Below are positions 6,098 through 13,289 of a stretch of DNA of 13,788 bases, piece by piece. Source of the DNA: Caryophanales bacterium. Its GTDB lineage: Bacteria; Bacillota_I; Bacilli_A; RFN20; JAISJY01. How positions within the stretch are numbered: position 1 is the first letter of the stretch; each line of letters opens with the position of its first letter. The notes below the pieces were generated by a model. It had not been told where the DNA came from. It ran no database searches and saw only the letters and a program-made list of their open reading frames with translations. Both the position numbers and the translations under genes were made by a program. Location: assembly GCA_031261365.1 (NCBI GenBank), contig JAISJY010000020.1, positions 1-13,788 of the forward strand, read 5' to 3'.

Positions 6098-8356
6098 TTA
6101 TGCCAACTTTCTTCTATCTTTTCTAATATTAATATCTCTAATTAAGAATATTATTCCAATAGTTACACCTGCAAAAATAAATATTGTCCACCAATATGTC
6201 CCAACTAGGTAAATCAATGAAGAAACGATATAAGATGTACCTAGCCAGAATAATATTGTTGTCAAGAACTTTCCTTTTGGTAATTCTGCTTTAGCCGTTG
6301 CCACAGCCGCAAAACAAGGAATTGTTGTCATATTAAAAACTATAAACCCTATTAAACCTGGAATAGTAATATTTGTAGCTTGTATCATTAAACCAACCGC
6401 TGTAATACCTTGTTCATCTAAATCACCAACTGTTATAGATAAAGCACTCGCGATAGTAATTGCTAAAGTTCCAAAAGTTGCAATAACATTTTCTTTAGCA
6501 ATTAATCCTGTAATAGCCGCGACCACAAAAACCCAACCCCAAGTAGATAATTGACTACCAAAACCTAATGGAGTAAAAATAGGTAATAAGATTTTCCCAA
6601 TACTTGCTAAAATAGAATCTCCCATATCAGCATCTGCTAAAAAAGAGAAAGTCCAAGAGAAGTGTGAAATAAAGTAAATAACAAAGGTTGAAGCTAATAT
6701 AATTGTAAAAGCTTTAATAACAAAATGCTTTAATTTCTCCCATAGATGAACTAATAAAGACTTTAATTGAGGAATATGATAAGTCGGTAATTCCATAATA
6801 AAAGGTGGAACAGGACCTCTCATAACGGTATGATTCATAGCTATAATTGCTACTATAGCGGTTAACATTCCAATTAAATACATTGAAAAAGTAATAACAT
6901 CAACATTACCAATACCAAAATGTGCCACTAATCCTCCTGCTATAGCTGTTAATATAGGTAATTTTGCTCCACAAGAAAAGAAAGGAATAACTCTAATAGT
7001 TTTAATCTTTTCATTTTCAGTTGCTAAAGTTCTAGTATTTATAGTTGCAGGAACAGAACAACCAAATCCCATAACCATTGGTAAAATAGCTCGACCTGAA
7101 ACACCAAACTTTCTAAAGGCTCTATCTAAAATAAAAGCAACTCTTGCCATATAACCTGTATCTTCTAAAAAAGAAAACAAAAAGAATAAGGTTAATATTT
7201 GAGGAATAAAAGATAAAACTGCTAATAAACCTGCTAAACCTCCTTCAATTAATAAACCGTGTGCTACTTCTGGTAATCCTGACAAAGCCACATCTAACCA
7301 ATTGTATAAAAGAGTACTTAATGAATCAACAAAATTAAACAAAATAACACCAGGCGAATTAATGCCTCCATTATAGAACAAACCTTCAAAAGGAGTACCA
7401 GCAAAAGAAACAAAATTTTCATCAACTATACCAAAAGCCCCTAAAAGAAATAAATCTTCGGAAAATACTAAAACAAACATTAAAAATAAGATAAGCAAAA
7501 ACAAAGGTATTCCAAACCATTTATGTGTTAAAACTTTATCTATTTTATCAGAAGTAGATAATTCATGATTTAAAAGATTCTTCCTAACTAAAGCAGGAGA
7601 TAAATGTTTATTAATATATTTATATCTAGCATCCGCAACTAAAGCCTCAAAATCAGTTCCAAAATCTTCATTTTCAAAAGTATTCTTAAACTCTGTCACA
7701 ATTGGTAATAATTTAGGGTGATTAGCTACTTCTAATTCATCTTCTTCGGCTAATTTAATAGCATGAAATAAAGGATTATCAACTTCTAAACCTTTAAAAG
7801 CCGTCGCGACATCTTTAATTAAATGAGTAATAGTAGACTTTTCTAAAACAGTAAAAGCTTTTCTAGGTTCTCTACTTACTATTAAAGCTTCTTGCATTAA
7901 TACTTCTATATTTTCTTGTTTTAAAGCTGAAATCGCGATAACAGGAACTTTTAAGATTTTATTTAAGACTTCGGCATTTATTTTATCACCATATTTATTA
8001 ACAACATCTATCATATTTAAGGCTACTACAACAGGAATATCTATTTCTAATAATTGAGTTGATAAATATAAGTTCCTTTCTAAATTAGTAGCATCAACAA
8101 TATTAATAATACAGTCTGGTTTTTCATCTAAAATATAATTTCTACTTATTACCTCTTCGGAAGTATAAGGAGATAAAGAATAAATACCCGGTAAATCAAC
8201 AACAATTATTTTTTCTTCTAACTTCTTATAAACTCCATCTTTTTTATCAACTGTCACCCCAGGCCAATTACCTACTCGAGCTGTTGACCCTGTTAAAGTA
8301 TTAAATAAAGTCGTCTTTCCCGAATTAGGATTACCAACTAAAGCAAATCTTTTCAT
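6098..8356 (-). CDS. feoB: Ferrous iron transport protein B
   Basis: A 752-residue Fe(II) transporter of the cytoplasmic membrane, full length for the family. The N-terminal GTPase domain has G1 GNPNSGKT (8-15), the G2 threonine T35 in WPGVTV, G3 DLPG (54-57), G4 NMID (114-117) and G5 AISALK (141-146). A helical linker, about 165-275, follows. The membrane part from about 282 contains the two Gate segments with the conserved cysteines: GFGCSVPA (430-437) and FFSCGAKLP (459-467), and later GLIAKENVIATFG (617-629) and FNMTTIPCFAA (674-684). The ATG overlaps the feoA stop as ATGA, and the small Cys-rich gene follows one base after its stop. Transport of Fe(II) depends on GTP binding, and the operon lies beside a DtxR-type regulator, so low iron should raise expression. 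No odd residues were noted. Confidence 0.97.
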   Translation of the reverse strand: MKRFALVGNPNSGKTTLFNTLTGSTARVGNWPGVTVDKKDGVYKKLEEKIIVVDLPGIYSLSPYTSEEVISRNYILDEKPDCIINIVDATNLERNLYLSTQLLEIDIPVVVALNMIDVVNKYGDKINAEVLNKILKVPVIAISALKQENIEVLMQEALIVSREPRKAFTVLEKSTITHLIKDVATAFKGLEVDNPLFHAIKLAEEDELEVANHPKLLPIVTEFKNTFENEDFGTDFEALVADARYKYINKHLSPALVRKNLLNHELSTSDKIDKVLTHKWFGIPLFLLILFLMFVLVFSEDLFLLGAFGIVDENFVSFAGTPFEGLFYNGGINSPGVILFNFVDSLSTLLYNWLDVALSGLPEVAHGLLIEGGLAGLLAVLSFIPQILTLFFLFSFLEDTGYMARVAFILDRAFRKFGVSGRAILPMVMGFGCSVPATINTRTLATENEKIKTIRVIPFFSCGAKLPILTAIAGGLVAHFGIGNVDVITFSMYLIGMLTAIVAIIAMNHTVMRGPVPPFIMELPTYHIPQLKSLLVHLWEKLKHFVIKAFTIILASTFVIYFISHFSWTFSFLADADMGDSILASIGKILLPIFTPLGFGSQLSTWGWVFVVAAITGLIAKENVIATFGTLAITIASALSITVGDLDEQGITAVGLMIQATNITIPGLIGFIVFNMTTIPCFAAVATAKAELPKGKFLTTILFWLGTSYIVSSLIYLVGTYWWTIFIFAGVTIGIIFLIRDINIRKDRRKLA

Positions 8357-8589
8357 TTCTTACCTACTTCCAAAGTAATATTATCAGCTTCAACTAATCT
8401 TAAAGTGAGTTCATAATTTCTAACATTTATTTCAATTGGGTCACCCATCGGTGCTTTCTTTCTTAAAAATATATTAGCTCCAGGAGTTATACCCATATCA
8501 AAAAGTCTTCTTCTAATATGCTTTTCTCCCTCTACTTTAATAACTATTCCTTCTTCTCCAATAATAAACTCACTTAATTTCTTTTGCAT
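8353..8589 (-). CDS. feoA: Ferrous iron transport protein A
   Basis: A 78-residue SH3-like cytoplasmic protein, the usual length for FeoA. Recognisable family parts are the RRRLFDMGITPG segment (26-37), the APMGDPIEI segment (46-54) and YELTLRL (59-65). FeoA is needed for FeoB-dependent iron uptake and is thought to contact FeoB at the membrane. It is the first gene of feoA-feoB-Cys-rich gene. Its TGA stop overlaps the feoB ATG (ATGA); this also shows that TGA is a stop codon here. The start ATG (8589) follows AAAGGGGGA, a good ribosome binding site. The promoter and two palindromes lie immediately upstream, in the region shared with the divergent regulator. Confidence 0.95.
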   Translation of the reverse strand: MQKKLSEFIIGEEGIVIKVEGEKHIRRRLFDMGITPGANIFLRKKAPMGDPIEINVRNYELTLRLVEADNITLEVGKK

Positions 8590-8609
8590 AATATCCCCCT
8601 TTAACCATA

Positions 8610-8625
8610 GTTAGTCTTAACTAAC
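8610..8625. promoter_or_regulatory. Palindrome 1, probable operator for the DtxR-type regulator
   Basis: GTTAGTCTTAACTAAC: perfect 6-base arms GTTAGT and ACTAAC around CTTA. It is the sister of the site at 8667-8682. It sits just downstream of the feoA -10 box, over the expected start and early transcript, where a bound repressor would block transcription. The flank (TTAAC at 8601) adds another half-site-like element overlapping it. The form resembles DtxR/IdeR-type sites (TTAG...CTAA cores), but the regulator match is inferred from position. Confidence 0.7.
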
Positions 8626-8631
8626 ATTAAT

Positions 8632-8659
8632 ATCTTATCACTATTTTTTAGACTGTCAA
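8632..8659 (-). promoter_or_regulatory. Sigma-A-type promoter of the feo operon
   Basis: Minus strand: perfect TTGACA (8659-8654), a 16-base gap, then TAAGAT (8637-8632) preceded by TGA, an extended -10. The predicted start is near 8625, at the edge of palindrome 1. Palindrome 2 begins 8 bases upstream of the -35 box, so the promoter is bracketed by the two sites. Confidence 0.7.
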
Positions 8660-8666
8660 CAAGAAA

Positions 8667-8682
8667 GTTAGCAGTAACTAAC
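8667..8682. promoter_or_regulatory. Palindrome 2, probable operator for the DtxR-type regulator
   Basis: GTTAGCAGTAACTAAC shares the GTTAG...TAACTAAC frame with palindrome 1 (5-base perfect outer arms). The centres of the two sites are 57 bases apart. It sits between the feoA promoter and the regulator's own promoter, so it could act on both divergent units. Confidence 0.65.
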
Positions 8683-8714
8683 ATTTTTATTTTTAAAAGT
8701 GTTTTTAAGATTTA

Positions 8715-8723
8715 TGTTATACT
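8715..8723 (+). promoter_or_regulatory. Extended -10 promoter of the DtxR-type regulator; probably leaderless
   Basis: TGTTATACT is a TGn extended -10 with hexamer TATACT (8718-8723). No good -35 box is found at the usual distance, which fits an extended -10 promoter. The start codon at 8730 lies 7 bases after the hexamer, so transcription should begin at or very near the A of ATG. Confidence 0.6.
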
Positions 8724-8729
8724 AAATAT

Positions 8730-9125
8730 ATGACCATTAGTAATACTAATAAGGAAAGTAGTGAAGACTATTTAGAAGCCATACTTTCTTTATCACTAGA
8801 AAAAAAAGAAGTTAGAGCCACTGATATTGTCAAATATCTTAACTTTACTAAACCTAGTGTTTCAGTTGCTTTAAAAAAATTAAAAGAAAAGAAACTTATT
8901 GAAATTAATCCAAAAAACTTTATTTCTTTAACCGATGAAGGTCTTAAAATTGCTTCTTCTACTTATGAAAGACATTTAATTATTAGTCGTTTCTTTACCA
9001 CAATTGGAGTTAGTGAAGAAATCGCTTTGCAAGATGCTTGTAAAATAGAACATGACTTACACCAAGAAACATATTTAAAATTAAAAGAATACTTAGAAAA
9101 AAAATTAGGTATTATTTGTAAATAA
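8730..9125 (+). CDS. DtxR/MntR-family metal-dependent regulator, iron-type ligands
   Basis: A 131-residue cytoplasmic repressor. A winged helix-turn-helix fills about 10-70 (DYLEAILSL, then ATDIVKYLNFTKPSVSVALK), and a dimerisation/metal domain follows at about 72-130. It lacks a C-terminal SH3 domain, like MntR-type short members. By alignment with B. subtilis MntR and C. diphtheriae DtxR, the ligands are D13, E16, H82, C104, E107 and H108. MntR has Glu at the position of C104, while DtxR and IdeR have Cys (C102), so iron sensing is more likely than manganese. It is transcribed divergently from feoA, and the shared region has two palindromes. There is no ribosome binding site before the ATG, and the promoter is only 7 bases upstream. 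It probably represses feoAB when Fe(II) is sufficient. Its last 14 bases overlap the convergent small lipoprotein gene. Confidence 0.88.
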   Translation: MTISNTNKESSEDYLEAILSLSLEKKEVRATDIVKYLNFTKPSVSVALKKLKEKKLIEINPKNFISLTDEGLKIASSTYERHLIISRFFTTIGVSEEIALQDACKIEHDLHQETYLKLKEYLEKKLGIICK

Positions 9126-9219
9126 CTATCGTATGACAAGAAGGAATTGTTGATTTCTTTTTAGTAGAACAACCACTTAAAGCTATTAAAACTAAAAACA
9201 ATAAAATTACTTTTTTCAT
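9112..9219 (-). CDS. Small lipoprotein at the end of the copper operon (35 residues)
   Basis: A 35-residue reading frame on the minus strand. It starts MKK, has a hydrophobic core (VILLFLVLIA, 4-13), and a lipobox L14-S15-G16-C17, so it is a convincing lipoprotein precursor with only about 19 residues after the lipidated Cys. The mature tail is STKKKSTIPSCHTIVIYK, containing C28-H29, which could bind a metal. The ATG overlaps the csoR stop as ATGA, so it is probably translated by coupling to csoR as the last gene of the operon. The 3' end overlaps the convergent dtxR-type gene by 14 bases. It might be a genuine tiny copper-binding lipoprotein or the remnant of a longer one cut off when the neighbouring genes were joined. 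I do not recognise a family. Confidence 0.6.
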   Translation of the reverse strand: MKKVILLFLVLIALSGCSTKKKSTIPSCHTIVIYK

Positions 9220-9470
9220 ATAATCTTTTCTAATAAAGTTTCTATCTCTGCTAATTTCTCTTGACTATGCCCTTGCTCAATAGATTCAACAACACAAGTA
9301 TTTAAATGATTTACAATAACTTGCTTTTGAGCTTTTTTAAGTAAAGAAATAGTCGCGATTATTTGATTAGAAATATCAATACAATATCTTTCTTCCTCAA
9401 ACATCTTAATAACAGAATCAATTTGTCCTTTAGCAATTTTTAAAGTATGTAAAGTATTAGAGCAATGCAT
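9216..9470 (-). CDS. csoR: Copper-sensing repressor CsoR
   Basis: An 84-residue helical DNA-binding protein of the CsoR/RcnR (DUF156) family. The Cu(I) ligand set C-H-C is present: C30 in RYCIDIS, H55 and C59 in NHLNTC, matching C36, H61 and C65 of M. tuberculosis CsoR. The N-terminal part with GQIDSVIKMFEEERYC (15-30) is typical. In known members, the apo-form represses the copper efflux operon and Cu(I) binding releases it. The ATG overlaps the copZ stop (TAATG), with an AGGT element upstream. Its own stop overlaps the start of the small lipoprotein gene. A likely target site lies before the first gene of the operon at 13242-13258, so the operon should be autoregulated through its last genes. 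Confidence 0.94.
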   Translation of the reverse strand: MHCSNTLHTLKIAKGQIDSVIKMFEEERYCIDISNQIIATISLLKKAQKQVIVNHLNTCVVESIEQGHSQEKLAEIETLLEKII

Positions 9471-9679
9471 TATTTAATACCTACCACTGTATAATCAGTA
9501 CCATCTAAAGACTTCAACAAAACTTCATTTGCTATTTCTTCTTTTAATTTAAGAATCGCTATTCCTTTCTTTAAATCAACATCAACTTTCAAAACTCTTT
9601 CTAATTTGCTTAATGCTTCTTTGACATGCATCGCACAATGTTTACAACTCATCCCTTTAACTATCAAAACCTTTTTCAT
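9470..9679 (-). CDS. copZ: Copper chaperone CopZ
   Basis: A 69-residue single heavy-metal-associated (HMA) domain with the ferredoxin-like fold. The Cu(I) motif GMSCKHC is at 9-15, with C12 and C15 as ligands. The length is standard for CopZ. In the cytoplasm it should carry Cu(I) to the HMA domain of CopA and possibly to the fusion protein upstream. It starts 12 bases after the copA stop, with a GAGGGG ribosome binding site 5 to 7 bases before the ATG, and its stop overlaps the csoR start by one base. The copA-copZ-csoR order is common in Bacillota. Confidence 0.95.
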   Translation of the reverse strand: MKKVLIVKGMSCKHCAMHVKEALSKLERVLKVDVDLKKGIAILKLKEEIANEVLLKSLDGTDYTVVGIK

Positions 9680-9691
9680 ATTTACCCCTCT

Positions 9692-11914
9692 CTATATTTT
9701 TGCCTTAAAAAATCTTAATCTTAAAGCATTTAATAAAACTGAAACTGAACTAAATGCCATCGCGGCAGCAGCTATCATTGGACTTAATAAACCTTTATCA
9801 CCTAAAAAAGAATACAATATTCCTCCTGCTATTGGAATACCAATAATGTTATAAGCAAAAGCCCAAAAAAGATTTTCTTTAATATTAATAAAAGCTTTTC
9901 TACTTAATTGAATAGCTTTAACAACATCAATTAAATCACTTTTCATTAAAACAATATCAGCCGATTCAATAGCTACATCTGTTCCTGAACCAATAGCAAT
10001 ACCAACATCAGCTTTAGCTAAAGCAGGAGCATCATTAATACCATCTCCAACCATTGCTACTTTTTTACCCTCTAATTGTAATTTATTAATTTCATTACTT
10101 TTATCAGAAGGTAAAACTTGAGCTAATACTTTACTAACTCCTACTTCTTTGCCAATAGCCTCAGCTGTTTTTTGATTATCTCCTGTTATCATAATAACCT
10201 CAATACCATTGTTTATTAAAGTCTTAATAGCAAGATAGCTAGATTCTTTAACAGTATCAGCTATGGCAATAATTCCTTCTAATTTATTCGCAATACTAAC
10301 ATAAACAGGAGTCTTTCCTAACTTTGCTAAATCATCATACTCCTTTAATAAAGTAACCTCAATGTTATGGCTTGTTAGTAGTTTTTCATTACCTATAAGA
10401 ATTATTTTATCATTAATAATGGCTTCAATACCCATCCCTGTGATAGCTTTAAAATCACTAACTTCTAATAAATCTAATCCTTCTTCTTGAGCCTTTAAGA
10501 CTATGGCTTCTCCTAAAGGATGTTCACTCCCTTTCTCAGCTGAACCTGCCCATAATAATAATTCCTTTTTATTTATGTTACTTATAATATCTACAACCAC
10601 CGGCTTACCTTGAGTAATAGTTCCTGTCTTATCAAAAACTACTGTATTTAATTTATAGGCTGTTTCTAAAGCATCACCACTTTTAATTAAAATACCATTT
10701 TCCGCTCCCTTGCCAGTTGCCACCATAATAGCTGTAGGAGTTGCTAAACCTAAAGCACAAGGACAGGCAATAACTAAAATAGAAATAGCTATTTTTAAAG
10801 CAAACTGTAAATCTCCTTTAATAATTAACCAAACAATAAACATTATCAAAGCAATACCAAAAACTATTGGAACAAAGATACCAGAAACTTTATCAGCAAT
10901 TTTAGCAATAGGAGCTTTTTTACTTTGGGCTTCTTCTACTAATTTAATAATTTGTGATAAAGCTGTTTCTTCACCTATTTTAAGAGCCTTAATCTTTAAT
11001 AAACCATTTTTATTTAAACTAGCCGCATAAACATTATCATTTGCTTTCTTACTAACAGGCATACTTTCACCTGTCAACATACTTTCATCAATAGCCGAAT
11101 TACCACTAATCACAACTCCATCAACAGGAATACTACTGCCAGGTTTTACAATTAAAACATCATTTATTTGAACATCATCAATAGAAATAACTATTTCTTC
11201 TCCTTCTTTTTCTAGAATAGCTGTTTTAGGAGCTAAATTAATAAGTTTCTTAATGGCTTGACTAGTTTTGCCTTTACTAATACTTTCTAAAGTTTTTCCT
11301 AATAAAATAAAAGTAATGATAACTCCAGCAGTTTCAAAATATAAACTAGGTTCTAACATATTTATTAAAGCATAAATAAAAGAATAAAAACTATAAATAA
11401 TAGCCGCACTAGTTCCCAAAGCAATTAAAGAATCCATATTCGGACTACATTTAAAGATAGCTTTAAAACCATTAAGATAAAATCTAAAACCGACTACAAC
11501 AATTGGGACAAGTAAAATTATTTGAGCTAAAGAATAATTTAAAGTGTTATGCATTGGATTTAGAAAACTAGGAACCGGCAAACCTAACATTGGTCCCATT
11601 GCTAAATATAATAAAGGTAAAGAAAAAACAGCTGAAATAATAAACTTAATTAATAAAACTTTTATCTCTTTTTCTTTTCTTTTTTGGTCTTCATCCCTCG
11701 TTTTACTCTTTTCAATTAATTCATAACCATTAGCTTTTATCTCTTTTTTTAAGACTTCTAAATCAAAAACTCCAACTTCATAATCAAGGGTTAATTTTTC
11801 AGTTATTAAATTAACAACCGCTTTTTCTACCCCTTTTTCTTTTTTGGCTATCTTTTCAACTCTTGCCACACAAGAAGCACAAGTCATTCCTTTAATTGTA
11901 TATGTCTTTTGCAT
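9692..11914 (-). CDS. copA: Copper-exporting P1B-type ATPase
   Basis: A 740-residue Cu(I) efflux pump of the cytoplasmic membrane. It has one N-terminal HMA domain with GMTCASC (9-15), then a charged linker and eight predicted membrane helices. The P-type motifs are all intact: TGES (281-284), the CPC ion-binding motif in IACPCALGLA (384-386 for CPC), phosphorylation site DKTGT (428-432), HPLG (465-468), TGDN (577-580) and GDGINDAP (623-630). The Cu(I)-specific residues, YN (688-689) and M719 with S722-S723, place it in the P1B-1 group rather than zinc or cadmium exporters. The start follows AGGAGG, which overlaps the TAG stop of the preceding gene. It should receive Cu(I) from CopZ and expel it. 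Regulation is probably by CsoR from the operon promoter at 13271. Confidence 0.97.
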   Translation of the reverse strand: MQKTYTIKGMTCASCVARVEKIAKKEKGVEKAVVNLITEKLTLDYEVGVFDLEVLKKEIKANGYELIEKSKTRDEDQKRKEKEIKVLLIKFIISAVFSLPLLYLAMGPMLGLPVPSFLNPMHNTLNYSLAQIILLVPIVVVGFRFYLNGFKAIFKCSPNMDSLIALGTSAAIIYSFYSFIYALINMLEPSLYFETAGVIITFILLGKTLESISKGKTSQAIKKLINLAPKTAILEKEGEEIVISIDDVQINDVLIVKPGSSIPVDGVVISGNSAIDESMLTGESMPVSKKANDNVYAASLNKNGLLKIKALKIGEETALSQIIKLVEEAQSKKAPIAKIADKVSGIFVPIVFGIALIMFIVWLIIKGDLQFALKIAISILVIACPCALGLATPTAIMVATGKGAENGILIKSGDALETAYKLNTVVFDKTGTITQGKPVVVDIISNINKKELLLWAGSAEKGSEHPLGEAIVLKAQEEGLDLLEVSDFKAITGMGIEAIINDKIILIGNEKLLTSHNIEVTLLKEYDDLAKLGKTPVYVSIANKLEGIIAIADTVKESSYLAIKTLINNGIEVIMITGDNQKTAEAIGKEVGVSKVLAQVLPSDKSNEINKLQLEGKKVAMVGDGINDAPALAKADVGIAIGSGTDVAIESADIVLMKSDLIDVVKAIQLSRKAFINIKENLFWAFAYNIIGIPIAGGILYSFLGDKGLLSPMIAAAAMAFSSVSVLLNALRLRFFKAKI

Positions 11915-11922
11915 AACTCCTC

Positions 11923-13239
11923 CTAAATTACCTTAATATATGCTTTCCGCATTCCCATCCAACAAACATAAGTAAATTCACCTTTTTTAGTCGGTGTAAA
12001 ATTAATAATATTCTCCCCTATATGTAGTTTAATGTTCAAATTATATTCCTTAATAATAAACTCCTCATTACAAGAGTTTAAATCTTTAGAAGAAACATTA
12101 ATTTTCCAATTAACTAATATATTTTGATTAACTTGAATAGATTTATACTTACCATTTTCTAAATCATAACTAACTAATTGTTGATTATCATTTATAACAG
12201 CGATCACATAATTCTTATTATCTTTAAATAAAGCATTAACATTTAAACCTAATAAATTAGTTCCATTTGAAAACATAAACAATGATAAAAACATAATAAC
12301 AGATGCTGATATATACATAATTTTTTTAGAAAAGTTTCTAGTAAATATATTAGCTAAACTCCCTAATAAAAACATTAAAGGAACAGTTCCTAAAGCAAAA
12401 ATAAACATAGAAAGACCACCTAAATACCAACTACCAACTGCTAAAGCATAAATCTGCATTGTTTGTAAAGGTCCACAAGGCATTAAACCATTTAATAAAC
12501 CCACTATAAAAGGACTACTGTTTTTTAACTTTTGATTATTTATAATATTAGCAAACCTTTTAGGTAATCTAGGTGTTATTTTCTTTAAAGAAGGAATGAT
12601 ATTTAATTGAGAAAGCCCCATCAATAACATTAATGTTGAAGCTATAACAATAATAATACCTTTACTAATAGCATTAAAAGAAAAAACAGAACCAATTCCT
12701 CCCACAATAATTCCAATAATAGTGTAAGAAATAACTCTCCCCCCATTATATAATAAAGTACCTTTAAAGTTTACCTTACTGTTGCTTTTATTAATAGACT
12801 GTGATAAATTAATCGCTCCACACATTGCCAAACAATGGAAAGAGGTTAAAAAACCAATAACAAATAACATAATTAATTCAGTATCATTATTTTGAGGACT
12901 AGGAAAAACATTTAATTTTGTAAATAATTCAAAACGGGAAAATATTATAAAAACTGCTAAAAGTATAATCAAAATACCACTTAATAAAGCTGTGTATTTC
13001 ATAACACTCTTCTTTTTACTAATAGCAAAATCTAAAGAATAACCTTTTTCTTTTAATAATAAATCTATTTCTTTAACATTTATAATATCAACATCGTAAA
13101 TTATCTTTAATAAAGAAAGATTATAATTAGCAGATACACTATTTATACCATTTGTATTTAAAAGTAAAGTCTCTATTGTTATTTCACAATTAGGACAACT
13201 CATACCTTTTATTTTATAATACTCTTCTTTTATATTCAT
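11923..13239 (-). CDS. HMA domain - UreH/DsbD2-like membrane domain - cupredoxin fusion protein
   Basis: A 438-residue three-part protein. Residues 5-68 form an HMA domain with GMSCPNC (12-18). After a membrane segment (about 80-100), residues about 120-325 form a six-helix UreH/DsbD_2-like (sulfite exporter TauE/SafE-like) domain, with HCLAMC (135-140) and LMPCGP (252-257) as paired Cys motifs in two repeats. The C-terminus, about 365-438, is a cupredoxin-like domain: C390 in DLNSCN, then TYVCWMGM (423-430) with C426, M428 and M430 as likely copper ligands. This domain set is known in Bacillota beside copper genes; the exact reaction is not settled, but copper transfer or redox handling across the membrane is likely. 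It is the first gene of the copper operon. The ribosome binding site AGGGGT is shared with the CsoR-like operator. It overlaps no neighbour; copA follows after 8 bases. Confidence 0.88.
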   Translation of the reverse strand: MNIKEEYYKIKGMSCPNCEITIETLLLNTNGINSVSANYNLSLLKIIYDVDIINVKEIDLLLKEKGYSLDFAISKKKSVMKYTALLSGILIILLAVFIIFSRFELFTKLNVFPSPQNNDTELIMLFVIGFLTSFHCLAMCGAINLSQSINKSNSKVNFKGTLLYNGGRVISYTIIGIIVGGIGSVFSFNAISKGIIIVIASTLMLLMGLSQLNIIPSLKKITPRLPKRFANIINNQKLKNSSPFIVGLLNGLMPCGPLQTMQIYALAVGSWYLGGLSMFIFALGTVPLMFLLGSLANIFTRNFSKKIMYISASVIMFLSLFMFSNGTNLLGLNVNALFKDNKNYVIAVINDNQQLVSYDLENGKYKSIQVNQNILVNWKINVSSKDLNSCNEEFIIKEYNLNIKLHIGENIINFTPTKKGEFTYVCWMGMRKAYIKVI

Positions 13240-13241
13240 AT

Positions 13242-13258
13242 ACCCCTATCCTATGGGT
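13242..13258. promoter_or_regulatory. Probable CsoR operator, overlapping the ribosome binding site
   Basis: ACCCCTATCCTATGGGT: an interrupted palindrome, ACCC/GGGT outer arms and TA/TA inner pairs. The C/G-tract form is like CsoR sites (TACCC...GGGTA) in Bacillota. It lies between the extended -10 and the start codon. On the minus strand its end supplies the AGGGG of the ribosome binding site for the first operon gene. Assignment to CsoR is inferred from form and position. Confidence 0.65.
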
Positions 13259-13270
13259 GAGGACATATAA

Positions 13271-13279
13271 ATTATAACA
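13271..13279 (-). promoter_or_regulatory. Extended -10 promoter of the copper operon
   Basis: Minus strand TGTTATAAT: perfect TATAAT (13276-13271) with TGn extension. The -35 region has only a weak TTGCAT-like match. The predicted start is near 13264, and the operator lies just downstream of it. Confidence 0.7.
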
Positions 13280-13289
13280 AAACAAAAAA

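Noticed and set aside
8353..8356. TGA read as tryptophan (Mycoplasma code)
   Set aside because: feoA and csoR end at TGA at the normal family lengths inside ATGA overlaps, and Trp is encoded by TGG.
9126..9165. Terminator after the iron regulator gene
   Set aside because: AAGAA and TTCTT followed by Ts can pair, but the 5-bp AU stem with a long loop is too weak to call.
9606..9854. Plus-strand frame of 82 codons
   Set aside because: It lies opposite copZ and the end of copA, both with intact motifs; it has no ribosome binding site or recognisable protein features.
10710..11030. Plus-strand frame of 106 codons
   Set aside because: It is fully antisense to the catalytic part of copA and has no independent support.
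11544..11726. Plus-strand frame of 60 codons
   Set aside because: It is antisense to copA near its N-terminal linker and first helices and looks like a shadow.
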